A DNA stretch of 64,000 bases from Carex sylvatica (taxonomy: Eukaryota > Streptophyta > Magnoliopsida > Poales > Cyperaceae): the NCBI GenBank assembly GCA_964058845.1, contig CAXKVR010000029.1:62001-126000 (forward strand), read 5' to 3'. A program made the position numbers and the translations under genes. A model generated the notes under the pieces. That model was given only the letters and a program-made list of their open reading frames with translations, was not told the DNA's origin and did no database searches. Each line of letters begins with the position of its first letter. Position 1 is the stretch's first letter. Below, piece by piece: positions 34,960 to 46,950 of this stretch.

Positions 34960-37900
34960 ATGGCAGGGTATTTGATAACCTCTTTGCTCTCACTAATCAC
35001 CAATTTGCTTCCCTCAATTACTGCCTCTGCGCAGGCTCCTTCTTCATCTTCATCAAATTCTAATAACTGTGAAAGGGGGCGTGCTCGAGCTGTTGAGGAG
35101 GATCTGGAGAGGCTGATGCGAACTCTGGAGCGGATCAAGGCCACACTGTACGATGCTGAGGAGAGGGAGATCAGAGACCGTGCTGTAAAGCTATGGCTCA
35201 AGGAGCTGAAGAATGTCGCTTGTGACGCTGAGGATATGCTCAGCGAGTACCAGTACGAGGTCACCCGTTTCCAAGTAGAGTCAAGAAATGCTTCTGAATA
35301 TTCAGGTTCTCACAAGAGAAAGAAGATGGAGGTTAGTACCTCATGCATATATATATGAAGTTTTTTGAAATGAAGAATTTATATTAATTGGTGCTGATAT
35401 TCAAGGCTCTTTGTACATGAGTATATATCACTCAAAGTCCTATTAGCCGTTGGCTATTTTCCTAAAATACAAATTGCTGGATTCTTATGGATTGTTGCCT
35501 AATTGATGAAATTATACTATGTACTAAATATAACCTAACGGCTATATTATTTATGCTATAAGATTTCTTCCTAAATATGCCTATGATGAATCTCTAAGGC
35601 AAATTTTTTATTTCTCAACACTCTCCCTCAAGTTAGGATTGTAAATGTTGATCAATCCTAACTTGCTTGTAATATCTTGAAAGGGCCTCAGATCAAATCC
35701 CTTAGTAAAGACATCAGTAAGTTGATCTTTACTCTTTACATATGATGTTTCAATTTCTTTCGCTTGAATTTTTTCTTACAAAATGACAGTCGACTTCAAT
35801 GTGTTTGGTTCTCTCGTGAAAGACTAGATTAGAAGCAATGTGTCTAGCCACTTGATTATCACAAAACATTTTCATAGGTTCATGATTTGTAATATTCAAA
35901 TCGGCTAAAACTTGTCTAACCCAAGTCAGTTCACTCACAGTTGATGCCATAACTCGATATTTTTCTTCTGCGCTTAATCTTGCTACAACATTTTGCTTCT
36001 TGCTCTTTCATGTGACTAAGTTTATGCCAACGAATGTTCAGAAGACCGTAGTTGATTTTCTATCATAGCTTCGCACCCAATCTGCATCAGAATAGCCACA
36101 TATCTCATTAAAATTGTTATTTTTCATCCATATTCATTTTGCAGGTGATCCTTTTAAGTATCTTAAAATTATATTAACTGTTTCTAAATGAGGTGTTCTT
36201 GGTGAGTGCATAAATTTACTAATTTGACTTACTGAATATGAGATGTCTGGTCTAATTACCGTTAGGTATATTAATTTTTCTACAAGTCTTTGAAATTGAT
36301 TTATGTCATCTAATAGTTCTCCATCTTCAGTATTAAAGTTTACACTTATTTTCAAGAGGTGCTGAGGCTGATTTTTAACCTAATTTACCTGTTTCCTTAA
36401 GGAGGTCCAGTGTATATTTTCTTTGAGAAATGAACAAGCCCCTTTTTGAATGAGCTACTTCTATACCTAAGAAATATTTTAGTAAACCTAAATCCATAAT
36501 GTCAAAGTTATTCTTTAGTTGATTTTTTACTGTATTAATTTCTTTTTCATTATTTTCCGTAATTTTTATGTCATCTACATAAACTAACACAATTATAATG
36601 CTCCCACAATTATGTTTAGTAAAAAGATAATTATCAACACTACAAACTTTAAAACCACATGATTTAAGAAAAAAACTTGGTTTTTCATACCATGCCCTTG
36701 CAGATTGTTTTAATCCATATATTAATTTTTTTAACCTGTAAACAAGATTATGATATTTTTCTCTCTCATGACTGGGTGGTAGGTTCTTATAAACTTCTCC
36801 TTCAAGTGTTCCTTAAAGGAAAATATTCTTGACATCCATTTGGTAGAGTTTCCAACCATTATTAGTTGCTATTGAAAATAAAATCCTAACTGTGTTCATT
36901 TTGGCAACAGGAGCAGATGTCTCATGATAGTCAATTCCATAGGTTTGTGTATATCATTTTGCCACTAGTCTAACTTTGTATCGTTTTATGGTGCCATCAC
37001 TGTTATATTTAATTTTATATACCCATTTGCATCCAAGTAGTTTTTAATCTTTCGGCGAGGTTGTAATAATCCATGTATTTTTTTTTTCTAATGCCCTAAG
37101 TTCTTCTTTCATTGCTTTACCCCATACTGGTTGGTTTAAGGCTTCAAGCTTCTTCCTTGGACAGATAACTCAAAAAACTTTTATAATTAGTTGAAATTTT
37201 GTCATAAGAAATAAAATCTTGAATATGATATGTTATCTTGTATATCACAAAATCTCTAAGTCTTGTGGATGGTTGGGTTTCCCTTGATGACCTTCTTACA
37301 CCTGTTTCTTCCTCATTCTCATTGTTATTGCTAACCATTTCTTCCTCATTCTCATTATTATCATTGTTAATGTTATTGTCTTCAATTTCTTCTTGCTCAC
37401 TTATTTCATTTTCATTTCTATTTTCACCTTCAATTATGACTATGAGGTCTTGGGTATGGTTATTTGGTAATACTATACTATCTTGACTATTAGCACCGGA
37501 CCCACTAATCTCTTCTTTTGAAAAATAAGTTTTATTTTCATTAAAAACTACATCTCTGGATATATACATTTTTTTTTTATTGGATCATAACATTTACATC
37601 ATTTTTTCTGTGTGGTCAATATTAATTTTTCTTTGGTACAGAATTTCTAATGGACTTTTATTTTTTAACCTAACACTAGAGAGTCTATTAATTAAATATG
37701 TGGATGTGAGTATTGCATCCGACCAATATTGTCTTGGAACATTCATTTGAAATAAAAGCGCTCCTGTTATTTATAATATGTCTATTTTTTTTTTCTGATA
37801 CTCCATTTTGTTCAGGTGTATTTATGCAAATTATTTGATGTAAAATTCCTTTATTTAAAAAACATGTGCGAAATTATTATTTCCAAATTATGTGCCATTA

Positions 37901-40900
37901 TTAGATCTAAATATTTTAATTTTTGTATTAAATTGATTTTCTATTAAACTAACAAATTCTTGGAAACATAGAAAAACTTCACTTTTTGATTTAAGTAAAT
38001 ATAACCAAGTAGCACGAGCAAAATTATCAATAAATATAACAAAATATCTAAAGTTATAATAAGGTTTAGTAGGAGCTAGTCCCCATACATCAGAATGTAT
38101 TAATTCGAAAGGAACTTCACTTTGACTAGTTGATAATGAAAATAGCAGCCTAGTTTGTTTGGCTAATTTGCATACATCACAATTAACACAATTATTTAAA
38201 GGGAAATTTAAATAGGAATTCAAAATTCTATCAGACAGATGTCCAAGTCTTTTGTGCCATAAATTGTTTTTGCTATTCTCCCTCGTTGCGCAAAAATTAA
38301 GTTTTTGATAATAACAAAAAATGGAGTCCATTGTCATAGAATCCCTCACCAATCATCATCTTGGTTGTATGATCCTAAAATTTAATATTTGATTTTTAAA
38401 ATAATACGTCACAATTAAATTCTTGTGTAATTTTACTTACTGAAATTAAATTTATTGTAAAAGATTGTATATATAACATATTTTTAATATTTTTTGAGAA
38501 GAGATTAGTGGTTCCTATACCGGTAACGGGTACCTTAGTTCCATCAGCAACTAAAATATATTGGGCATGATTCAATATTTCTAAGGTCACGAAAAAATCC
38601 CTATTGCTTATCCTATGGTCAGTAGCACCAGTGTCTATAATTAATCAATTTTTAGGTGAAAATTTAACTGAATTTAAAGCAATATACCACATGAATTGTT
38701 GTTTTGTTTGGAAAGCATCACAAAAGGTTGCTCCATCAGTTGCCGCATTGAATCTGAGCTATTTGATGGGTTCAGTTCACCTAGACCATCTGTATGTGAG
38801 GCACTCAAGAGTCCTTGAGTCGCTAAACCAGCGAATCCTTTTTTGTTCTTACCCTTTCTTATTTCTTCAGTCTGAAGATGCGAGTGTAGAAACCAGCATC
38901 TCTCCCTTGTATGCCCAATTTTCTTGCAGTTATCACACATCTTGTTACTGTTTGCCTGTTGGTTCTTGCCCTTGTGCGAGGTTGGGTTTTGATTCTTGGT
39001 GAATGCGCCAAACGCTTGGCCCTCTAGCTGGTTGCCGGATTGAGTATCAGTGTTCATGGCGCTTCTCCTTTATTGTTCTTGTTCTAGGGTTGCAACAATG
39101 GATTCAAGAGGGGGAAGGTTGGTTCCAAAGAGGATTTGGGTTCGGACTTGTTCATAGCCCGGGTCCAGGTTTGCCAAAAACTGAAAGATTTTATCTTGAT
39201 TTTTTCTCTCCAATTTTTTCTGGATCTATAGTATCTGGTTGGTGGATGTCTAATTCATCCCATTTTGCTTTCATTGCCTCAAAATATTGTGTGATTGATC
39301 TTTGATTTTTTTTAATTTTAGTATCATGTTTGATTTGAAAAATATGGGCAAAATTGTTTTGTGTTCCGTACAATTTTTGGATCTCGATCCACAACTTTGC
39401 TGAGGTTTCGGCACCAATCAAGAAAAGTTCACTGATTTGGGCTCCATGGAGTTTAGGAGCCATGACATTATCAGGTTGTCATGAATCTCCCATTCTTCTG
39501 GGTTTGTTGCTGGTTTTTTTCTTGTCTTCTGTGACGTGCCCATATTTTCTTTTGCATTTGAGACAAATTATTGCCCCTTTGTACCATAACTGGTAATTTT
39601 TACCATTGAGTAGCATGGGAGTTAGCATTAGGGAGGTATTGGCATCAATCATGGTTGATACTTCTTTGGTTGCTGATTCTATCATAATTGCTCTGTTTTT
39701 CTTATTGGTTTGTTGTTCCGGAATTTTGTTCTGCACCGGTTACTGGTACAGATTTTGTCACTCTGATACCATGAAGTTTTTTGAAATGAAGAATGAATTA
39801 TATTAATTTGTGCTGATTTTCAAAGTTCTCGTGAGTATTTATAACTCAAAATCTTATTAGCCGTTGGCTATTTTTCTAAAATACAAATTGCTGGATTCTT
39901 GTGGATTGTTGCCTAATTGATGAAATTATACTAGGTGCTAAATATAACCTAACGGCTATATTATTTAAGCTAGTATATTTCTTCCTAAATATGCCTATAA
40001 TGAATCTCTGAGGCAAATCTTATAATTCTCAGCAATATATTAAAAATTATCTTACTGCTGCAAGTGTTATTTTTCTTCTTCTGTGGTACTAAAACTTAAC
40101 AGAGTATGCTTGAATATTTTATTATTTTTTTAGCTATAAAGTTAACTACCGATGTAGTCAATTGTTATATTATCAGTTTTTCCAATCCAAGTTCAGAGTG
40201 ATCACATGATATAATACATTTCCAATCTAATTATGAAATTTAGCATAATTAAATAATACATTTCATTTTGGACAGTACAATGAGTACATCGTTCCAATTC
40301 CTGATGGCATGGTGGATCGGCTTAAGAAAATAAGAAGCCGATTTGATGAAATAGTGAAGGATCGTGAGGCTCTTCAATTAAGGGAGAGTGACGGGGCGAG
40401 GCATCCGAACAATAAAATGTTACGACTCCCAACGGGTCACATGGTAGATGAGGCAAGCATTTTTGGTAGAGATGCTGAAATAAAGGAGGTCATCGATTTC
40501 TTACTATCTGAAAAAGAAAAGCCCTTTTCGGTCATTTCAATTATTGGAAAAGGTGGTCTCGGAAAAACCACCATTGCCCAGCTGGTCTACAAAGATGAGA
40601 GGGTGACCCGGTGCTTTGATTTATTTGGGTGGGTATGTGTCTCTGAAGAATTTGATGTTGGGAGACTCACTAAAGCAATCATTGAAACAGTCACCAAAAT
40701 CAATTGCGGTTTGAGTGAGTTGAGTTCATTACAAGATAAGCTTGCAAAAACTGTGAAGGGAAAAACAATAGTGCTTGTTTTAGATGACGTGTGGAACGAG
40801 AGTCAAAGTCATTGGGAGTTGTTAAGGGTTCCTTTTAAAGAAGCAAAGCTGGTTAGAATTCTCGTTACAACAAGAAATACAAAGGTTGCAGATGTCATGC

Positions 40901-42926
40901 AAACAACAACCTATTTTAGGCCAACCAACTTACCTAAAGATTCGTGCTGGCAGTTGTTTCAGCATTATGCATTTCGTGGTACAAGTGACACTATGCCACC
41001 ACACTTGGTAAAAATGGGAAGGGAGATTATGAGAAAGTGTGGTGGGTTGCCATTGGCTGTGAAGTCGATTGCAAGCCTCCTTAGACATGAAACAGATGGA
41101 GGTTGGAAAGAGATTCTTGAAAGTGATCTTTGGGAAATACAGGAATCAAAAGAAGCGATATTCCCAGCACTTGAGATCAGCTATGCTCATCTACCTGCTC
41201 ACCTTAAGCCGTGTTTCCTGTTTTGCTCCATGTACCCAAAAGATTACTTGTTGAAAAAGAAAATTTTGATAGAGTTGTGGATGTCTCATGGCTACATCGA
41301 GTCTAGGGGCAAAAAAGGAATTAGAGAAATTAGTGTTGAATATTATAAGGAGTTAAAAGAAAGATCCTTTCTTGATGATTTTTCAGATCGATCTTCAGAA
41401 TGCTGCAAGGTGCATGATATAATCCATGACCTTGCTCGACTTAAATCTGAAAATGAACATTATTCAGTAGATATTAGTCAGCCACTAGGAATTCAAGAGA
41501 GAAAAATTCTGCGAGAAGCATACCATGTATATGCATGTAGTGTCATGGGATATGTAGACCAAATTCTTCCGCAAAATCAGGGTTTAAGAACTCTTTGTAC
41601 GGATCTGAGTCAGTACCAAAAGCTATCCTTATGGAACCTCCCTAAGTTTGAAGCACTCAGGGTATTGCAATGGAAAGAACTTTCTTTGACAGGGATTCCT
41701 TATTCCATTTCCGAGTTGAAACATCTAGCCCATCTTAGTATTACTTCTGATGATCATCTTAAAATATTGCCATCATCCATCGGTGGTCTTCTTAACTTAC
41801 AGTTTTTAAATATTCAATCTCGCGATTTGTTGGATTATGTCCCGCATGGGCTTGTTAATTTTCCTGCAATAAAGACAATGAGAGCCAATTTGAGAGTTAA
41901 AACTATAGCTTGGTTAAAGGATATGACGGACCTTGAAGGAAATCTCTCTATTTATGGAGTGAGTAATTTAAAAGATGCCCAGCGTGCTAGCTTGAAAAAT
42001 AAATGCGAACTTGAAACTTTGGAATTATGTTGCGATCCTCTTTTGTACAGAGTTGATTACACTGAGAAATCATGGCTGAAATTAAAACTCGAACCACAAG
42101 CTTGTGAGGATGAGTGGGTTGGTGTCGATGATTCAGATTTTTCTTGGTTAGATTCCCTCCAGCCACATTGTAACATAAAAAAACTTCAATTATTTGAATA
42201 TTCTTCTGCCACATTACCGGGATGGATGAGTGATCCATCTTCCTTGCAGTCAATTCAAGAAATCTCGTTAGATTTTTTTAAAAATATTCAATCTCTTCCA
42301 TTCAGCAATCTTCACACTCTCAAGCACCTCAGAATTAGAGGATGTGATAGTATCCGATTTTTGCAACTGGAGCAGCTACCCTCCCAGCTTGAAGAATTGC
42401 ATATTCTTCTTTGTATGAACCTGGACTTCATTACTGGACTAGGGAATCTGGATAAGTTGGCTACACTGGAGATTCTCTCTTGTCCAGTCCTGAAATCAAT
42501 AACGATGGATGGACTGCAGTTGGTGAAACCTACAGAGCCAAATGGTGATTCCTCTAAGGAAAAGCCACTTATCGGCCGGCAAAGCATTTCATCACTTACA
42601 AAGCTAGAAATTTGTTCCTGTTCTTCGCTTCGTGTTCTACCGAATGGATTGATTCCAAAATCTACCCTGAGTTTCAAATTGGGGATCTACCATAAATCAA
42701 ATCAGGTTCACAATTTTATTATTATTATAATTATTAATATTTTACCATTTACATTTTAGACCACTGAACTTTTTTGCTTTTATGTAACCATAAGTCTTGG
42801 TAGGATTTGTTGACCTATCAAGCTGCTCCTGTTTTGACAAATAAATATTTCATGTTTATATTACTTGTTTGTTGCTGCTACATAATCTCTTGTTCGTTTG
42901 TTTATTTGCAGCGTTCTATTGGATGA
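34960..42926 (+). CDS. Rx-type CC-NB-ARC-LRR disease-resistance protein
   Basis: Model: exon 1 34960-35331, intron 35332-40275, exon 2 40276-42705, intron 42706-42911, exon 3 42912-42926; about 938 residues, all junctions in phase 0. Domains: hydrophobic N-terminal helix, Ser-rich APSSSSSNSNN, Rx-type coiled coil (about 40-115, ACDAEDMLSEY), P-loop GKGGLGKTT (215-223), kinase-2 LVLDDVW (291-297), TTRN, GLPL, CFLFCSMYP, VHD in place of MHD (503-505), then about 400 residues of irregular LRRs. All ATP-binding motifs are intact. Such proteins detect pathogen effectors inside the cell and trigger defence. Intron 1 is 4.9 kb because a copia element sits in it, antisense. Compared with the first copy, 34 nt are missing near 42660, so the ancestral stop is out of frame and the protein runs to RSIG-stop after splicing; unspliced it would end at 42757-42759. 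Probably functional, but expression depends on splicing out the transposon. Confidence 0.85.
35354..35620 (-). repeat. 3' LTR of the copia element
   Basis: 267 bp, aligned end to end with 39772-40034 (for example attagccgttggctatttt, acaaattgctggattctt). Confidence 0.9.
35750..39736 (-). pseudogene. Copia gag-pol, many frameshifts
   Basis: In element order: gag (39736-39190, LLNGKNYQLWYKGA) with knuckle CDNCKKIGHTRERC (near 38945-38905), protease DTGATDH (near 38633), the integrase zinc region and core (LWHKRLGHLS, FELIHSDVWG, FVIFIDNFARATW, 38270-37890), reverse transcriptase with YVDD (near 36580), and RNase H (SELTWVRQVLADL, MKMFCDNQVA, 35950-35750). The second catalytic integrase position reads SNNGT where SDNGT is usual. 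Several frame changes and stops separate the blocks, so it cannot move by itself. Confidence 0.88.
39772..40034 (-). repeat. 5' LTR of the copia element
   Basis: 263 bp; pairs with 35354-35620. On the minus strand the primer-binding site follows directly. Confidence 0.9.
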
Positions 42927-43365
42927 TATCTTCCTTTCGCCCACAATGAACATTTAGGAGTCTCCTCAAAGGCCCTCGTCAGAAATGAATTTACTATAAT
43001 TTGTTATATGATTTGTACAAAATGAAAAGAATTTTCTTTGCTTGTGAGGACTCATTTTCATTGCTTTTGTATTTTTTTTTTCTACACTCTCTTTTCTTCA
43101 AACATTCTCATCTTAAAGAATGATTAAGCAAGCCGACGGTCAATTTTTTTATTAGCCAATTTTTTTTCGTTATCAGGATCTCTACAATTTTTTTTTCTTT
43201 ATTTCTGATAAGTTAATTGCATATTAAGATCAGATAATCAAATATTGTGAAAGTAACGTAACAATTAAACAACTAAAGATTAGATAATCCCTTGGTGAGC
43301 ATGCAACTGACCATCCACACTGTTTTAACCCAGTGAAGCCCATATTAATTTATTTTCCAAGAGTC
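42927..43365 (+). other. 3' UTR and flank of the second resistance gene
   Basis: Parallel to 29787-30270 (ttcctttcgcccacaa, gaacatttaggagtctcctc). Homology ends near gtccagcattcc, giving the right edge of the gene duplication. Confidence 0.7.
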
Positions 43366-43384
43366 CAGCATTCCATTACATAAC

Positions 43385-44330
43385 GAATCAGACTCGAAAC
43401 TAAAAAATGTCCTAACTCGGCTCGACTCATGTAAACACTTGGCTGGACTCGCGAGCTCACGAGTCGGCTCATATTATATGTTAAAAAAATGAACATTTAA
43501 TTATTTTAAAGAAATAATTGAAGTGGGATAGAGATATTCTTGCGACTTTAAATTATTTAAAAAAAATGAATATTTAATTATTTTTTAAAGAAATGATCTA
43601 AAGAAATTTGAAAAAAAAAAAAATTTCTAAAAATCATTTTAAAATGTCGGTTCATATACATGTTGAAAACTTTGAAATTTGAACAAATTTGAAATCTGAA
43701 AAATTTTGAAATCTGAAAAATTTGAAATCTGAAAAAATTTGAAATCTGAAAAAATTTGAAATCCGAAAAAATTATGAAATCTAAAAAATTTTGAAATCTG
43801 AAAAATTTGAAATCTGAAAAAAATTTGAAATCTGAAAAATTTGAAATCTGAAAAAATTTAAAATCTGAAAAAAATTTGAAATCTGAATTTTTTTTTTTTT
43901 CAGATTTCAAATTTTTTCTTTTTCAAATTTCAATGTTTTTCAACATGTAATATGAGCTGGCATTTTGAAATTATTTTAAAGAAATAATGGTTTTTTCAAA
44001 TTTCTTTAGATTATTTTTGTAAAAAATAATCAAAGTTTTTCAACATGTAATTTAAAGTTACAAGAATATTTCTATTCCACTTTAATCATTTCTTTAAAAT
44101 AGTTAAATATCATTTTTTCAACATGTAATATGAGCTGGCTCGCGAGCTCACGAGCCGAGTCGAGCCAAGTGCTTACATTAGCCGAGCAGAGTCGAGCCAA
44201 GTACTTACATGAGCTGAGCCGAGCTGTACTTTTTTCTATTAAAAGTTAGCCGAGTTAGAGCCGAACCATTTTGCTTCTCTCATTGAGCCAAGCCGAGTTT
44301 GAGCCGAACCTTAATCATTAGCAGCCCTAC
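43385..44330. mobile_element. Foldback-type repeat with internal 16-17 bp array
   Basis: Arms at about 43440-43680 and 43910-44160 are inverted copies (cgcgagctcacgag, aacatgtaatatgagc, tttaattattttaaagaaat). Between them, 43680-43890 holds about 13 tandem units of gaaatctgaaaaattt. Outer parts carry ctcggctcgactc-type repeats, and the right end gcagccctactcac resembles hAT ends; no matching left terminus. The open frame across the array is an artefact. Confidence 0.75.
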
Positions 44331-44356
44331 TCACATAGTGTAAAAGAGCAAATAAC

Positions 44357-45689
44357 GACCATTTTTATTAATACCCTAAAAAAATATATAATTTTAAAAA
44401 TGCCTCCGCATTAGATTTTTTGTCAAAATTGCCCTTACCGCCAGTCCCACGGGTGGCTCAATCCCCTAGCAGACTGCCCGTGACAAGGGCGCCCCACTAG
44501 GGGACCAGACCGCCCCCTAATTAAGGACTTGACATTAATTCTTAATAATTTATTTTATTCAAATATACACAAGAAAATATAGTTCGATTACCTCAATGAT
44601 GTCAATTTTTTTTTTAAGAGAATAATTAAATTATTTGATTATTGTCAACATATATCATTTGCTCGGAGATAGGCAAACAAATACAATAAATAGTAAATGC
44701 ATTTTAAAATAATTATATGGATAATTCTTGAATAATCTCTTAAGCTTTTGACTAAACAAAATGCCGATCGTTGTATGCCTACTGTCGAACGAAAGCTTAA
44801 ACTGAATTTTTGAGGCACTAAATGACATTTTTTTGAAATTCTGATGCTTCAAATACCCGGGTGAGATCCTCGGGGTGATATTCGGATCCGTCTCATCCCC
44901 TTCTTTCCGAAAAGTGGTCATACGCGCAAATCTGACTTTCATAGCCAAAGTTATCGATGTTTAAAGTTTCTTCGAAAGCTGAACTTTGGAAATTCATAAC
45001 TAACTATAGAAAAATCCAAATAAATTGAAATTTTTTATCAATTATGTGTATTTTTGAATGCTCTACATTTTGGTGTAATTACTTTTATAGTTTCGTGCTT
45101 GTATCAATCCAGACTTGCTGATTTAACAGCAGAGGTCAAATGCGGCGCATGCGCCGCAAATGCCGCCGCATGGGCTATGTATATATAATACAACACATGT
45201 ATATATATGTATATGTATATATGTATATGTATATCATTGAGGAAATATAATTATATTTTCTGGTGTATATTTGAATAAAATAAATTGTTAAGAATTAATG
45301 TCAAGTCCTTAATTAGTGTTATCTTTACACTTGTGATATCCAACTGACAAATCAAATCAATCAAAGTTATAAAGAGTTACGACATCACTTCATAAATATA
45401 TCAAATGTCTTATTTTTTGATATACACTCCAAACATTAAAAAAATTTATTCACAAAATTATTTAAATCCAAAATAATAACATATCTCTCTTAAAAAAAAA
45501 AAAAAAAAAAACATAGGACCACCCGGACCAGGGGAGGTCTGATTCCCTAGTGGGGCGCCCCTGTCACGGGCAGTCTGCTAGGGGATTGGGCCGCCCGTGG
45601 GCCTAACGGTCGGGGCAATTTTGACAAAAAATCTAATGCGGGGGCATTTTTTAAATTATATTTTTTTTAGGGTATTAATAAAAATAGTT
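44357..45689. mobile_element. Non-autonomous Mutator-like element with long TIRs
   Basis: TIRs of about 175 bp (44357-44530 and 45520-45689; shared tattaatacccta, gattttttgtcaaaattg, tcccctagcagactgcccgt, ggggcgcccc). Flanks GCAAATAAC (44348-44356) and GCAAATAAA (45690-45698) form a 9-bp duplication with one mismatch. The frame at 44655-44948 has no recognisable domain. Inner inverted words (ggacttgacattaattctta) extend the TIRs to about 44600 and 45230. Confidence 0.85.
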
Positions 45690-46109
45690 GCAAATAAAAT
45701 AATACATACTGGATTAACAATAAATTTAAAATAAATATCAATATTTTTCTACAACTACATTATATAAAATTACAACTTGATCACACTTGTTTATTCCCTT
45801 GTATTTTACAGAAAAATTAGAAATGTTCCATATATATAAAATTAAATACGTTACAACTAATATATTTTTTTCAATAAAAAAGAACTCTAATTTTATACAT
45901 AAAAATATATATATATTTTTTGTATAGAAAACTAATTTTTTCATAAAGAATTGGGTAAGTTTAAAAGGTTAATTTAATTAGCCTGTTTCCTGAGTTTACA
46001 TTAAAGGTTAAATAACATATATAGGTTTAAATGGACGGGTCCCACTGTTAGAAGTTCCTTCTTTTCTTTTCCTTTTCACTTTTATATTCCCAATCTGTGC
46101 TTTCTTTGA

Positions 46110-46412
46110 TATCCAGACCAAAATTGAGATAGCTCTAACCGTAATATCGCCAAAAATTGGTCAAATATGTGATATATCGATCAAAATCATTACAGATTTA
46201 AGCCGATTGTTCCCATTCGGTCTCAATTTTGCCGGTTTTCTGTACATAACTCATCCCGTGGAGTCAAATCGGAAAAAATTGGCTTGACACCAGTTGATTT
46301 AATCCGACTTGACCGAGTCAACTCGGAATTGGCCAATTTTAGGAAAGAAGAATTTTGGATTAACCCGGAAAGATGATTTTTGGAATCGGCCGAGTTTAGT
46401 CTTGAGCTCACC
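46110..46412. mobile_element. hAT remnant of the CATGGTTTG family
   Basis: 46290-46410 (cgagtcaactcgg, atcggccgagttt) matches the ends of the elements at 3897 and 7847, but neither terminus nor target duplication is clear. Confidence 0.45.
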
Positions 46413-46564
46413 AAAGCCTTTGTACAAACACAGCATGTAACTGGAACCATAAACAAACAGGACACCACATTTAACCCAAAGAAGGTCAATATTTACAAAA
46501 GATAGACTACCTAGCAAGTTAAACTAAAGAAAAAATATATTTTTTCATTAGTTAAAATAAGTTT

Positions 46565-46950
46565 AACCATACTGAGGGGCTTAGCGAGCGATGGCAGCCA
46601 CCCTTGAGCAAAGTCAATTATGACATGTCTGGCCTTGTACGCGTCAGGATATCTTTAACTTGAGGTTTTGTCAAGTCAAGAGCTATCTTTAACAGATCAG
46701 CACCCTCAGCTGTTACCTCAGCAGTACTCTCAGCTCCAGAAGAGAGGCCAGGGACATGGGGAAGGTCTATAGGTAGTATAGAGATGAGCGGGGTGGCGAG
46801 AAGGAGGGTCATGACACGAGGCACATTTCCTTTGGTTATGGTAAAGGTCACTTGTATAGTATTTCCAGCAACTGCGATGATCTTGCGAGCCAACTGAATG
46901 AACGGGTTGATGTGACCATATGCGAGCCATGGAAACATTATAATATGCAT
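46565..46950 (-). pseudogene. UDP-glycosyltransferase N-terminal fragment
   Basis: From ATG at 46950 the minus strand reads MHIIMFPWLAYGHINPFIQL and continues 110 codons (HVPGLSSGAESTAEVT, LLKIALDLTKPQVKDIL) to a stop at 46618. After a one-base shift near 46622 it goes on as HVIIDFAQGWLPSLAKP to about 46565. This is the acceptor-binding N-terminal part of a family-1 glycosyltransferase, most like the UGT79/UGT91 types that add sugars to flavonoid glycosides. The full enzyme is about 450 residues; the C-terminal UDP-sugar (PSPG) domain is absent. A truncated, frameshifted relic. Confidence 0.85.

Larger units (their letters stand above)
35354..40034 (-). mobile_element. Ty1/copia LTR retrotransposon in intron 1
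   Basis: 4681 bp on the minus strand with LTRs at 35354-35620 and 39772-40034 (TG/CA ends) and a 5-bp duplication ATATA (35349-35353 and 40035-40039). The tRNA-Met primer site TGGTATCAGAG (39771-39761, minus) abuts the 5' LTR, and the polypurine tract CTTGAGGGAGAG (35632-35621, minus) abuts the 3' LTR. The LTRs differ by several substitutions and small gaps, so the insertion is not very recent. The other gene copy has the uninterrupted intron. Confidence 0.93.

Noticed and set aside
43578..43910. 110-codon minus-strand frame
   Set aside because: It translates the gaaatctgaaaaattt array; repeated residues reflect the repeat, not a protein.
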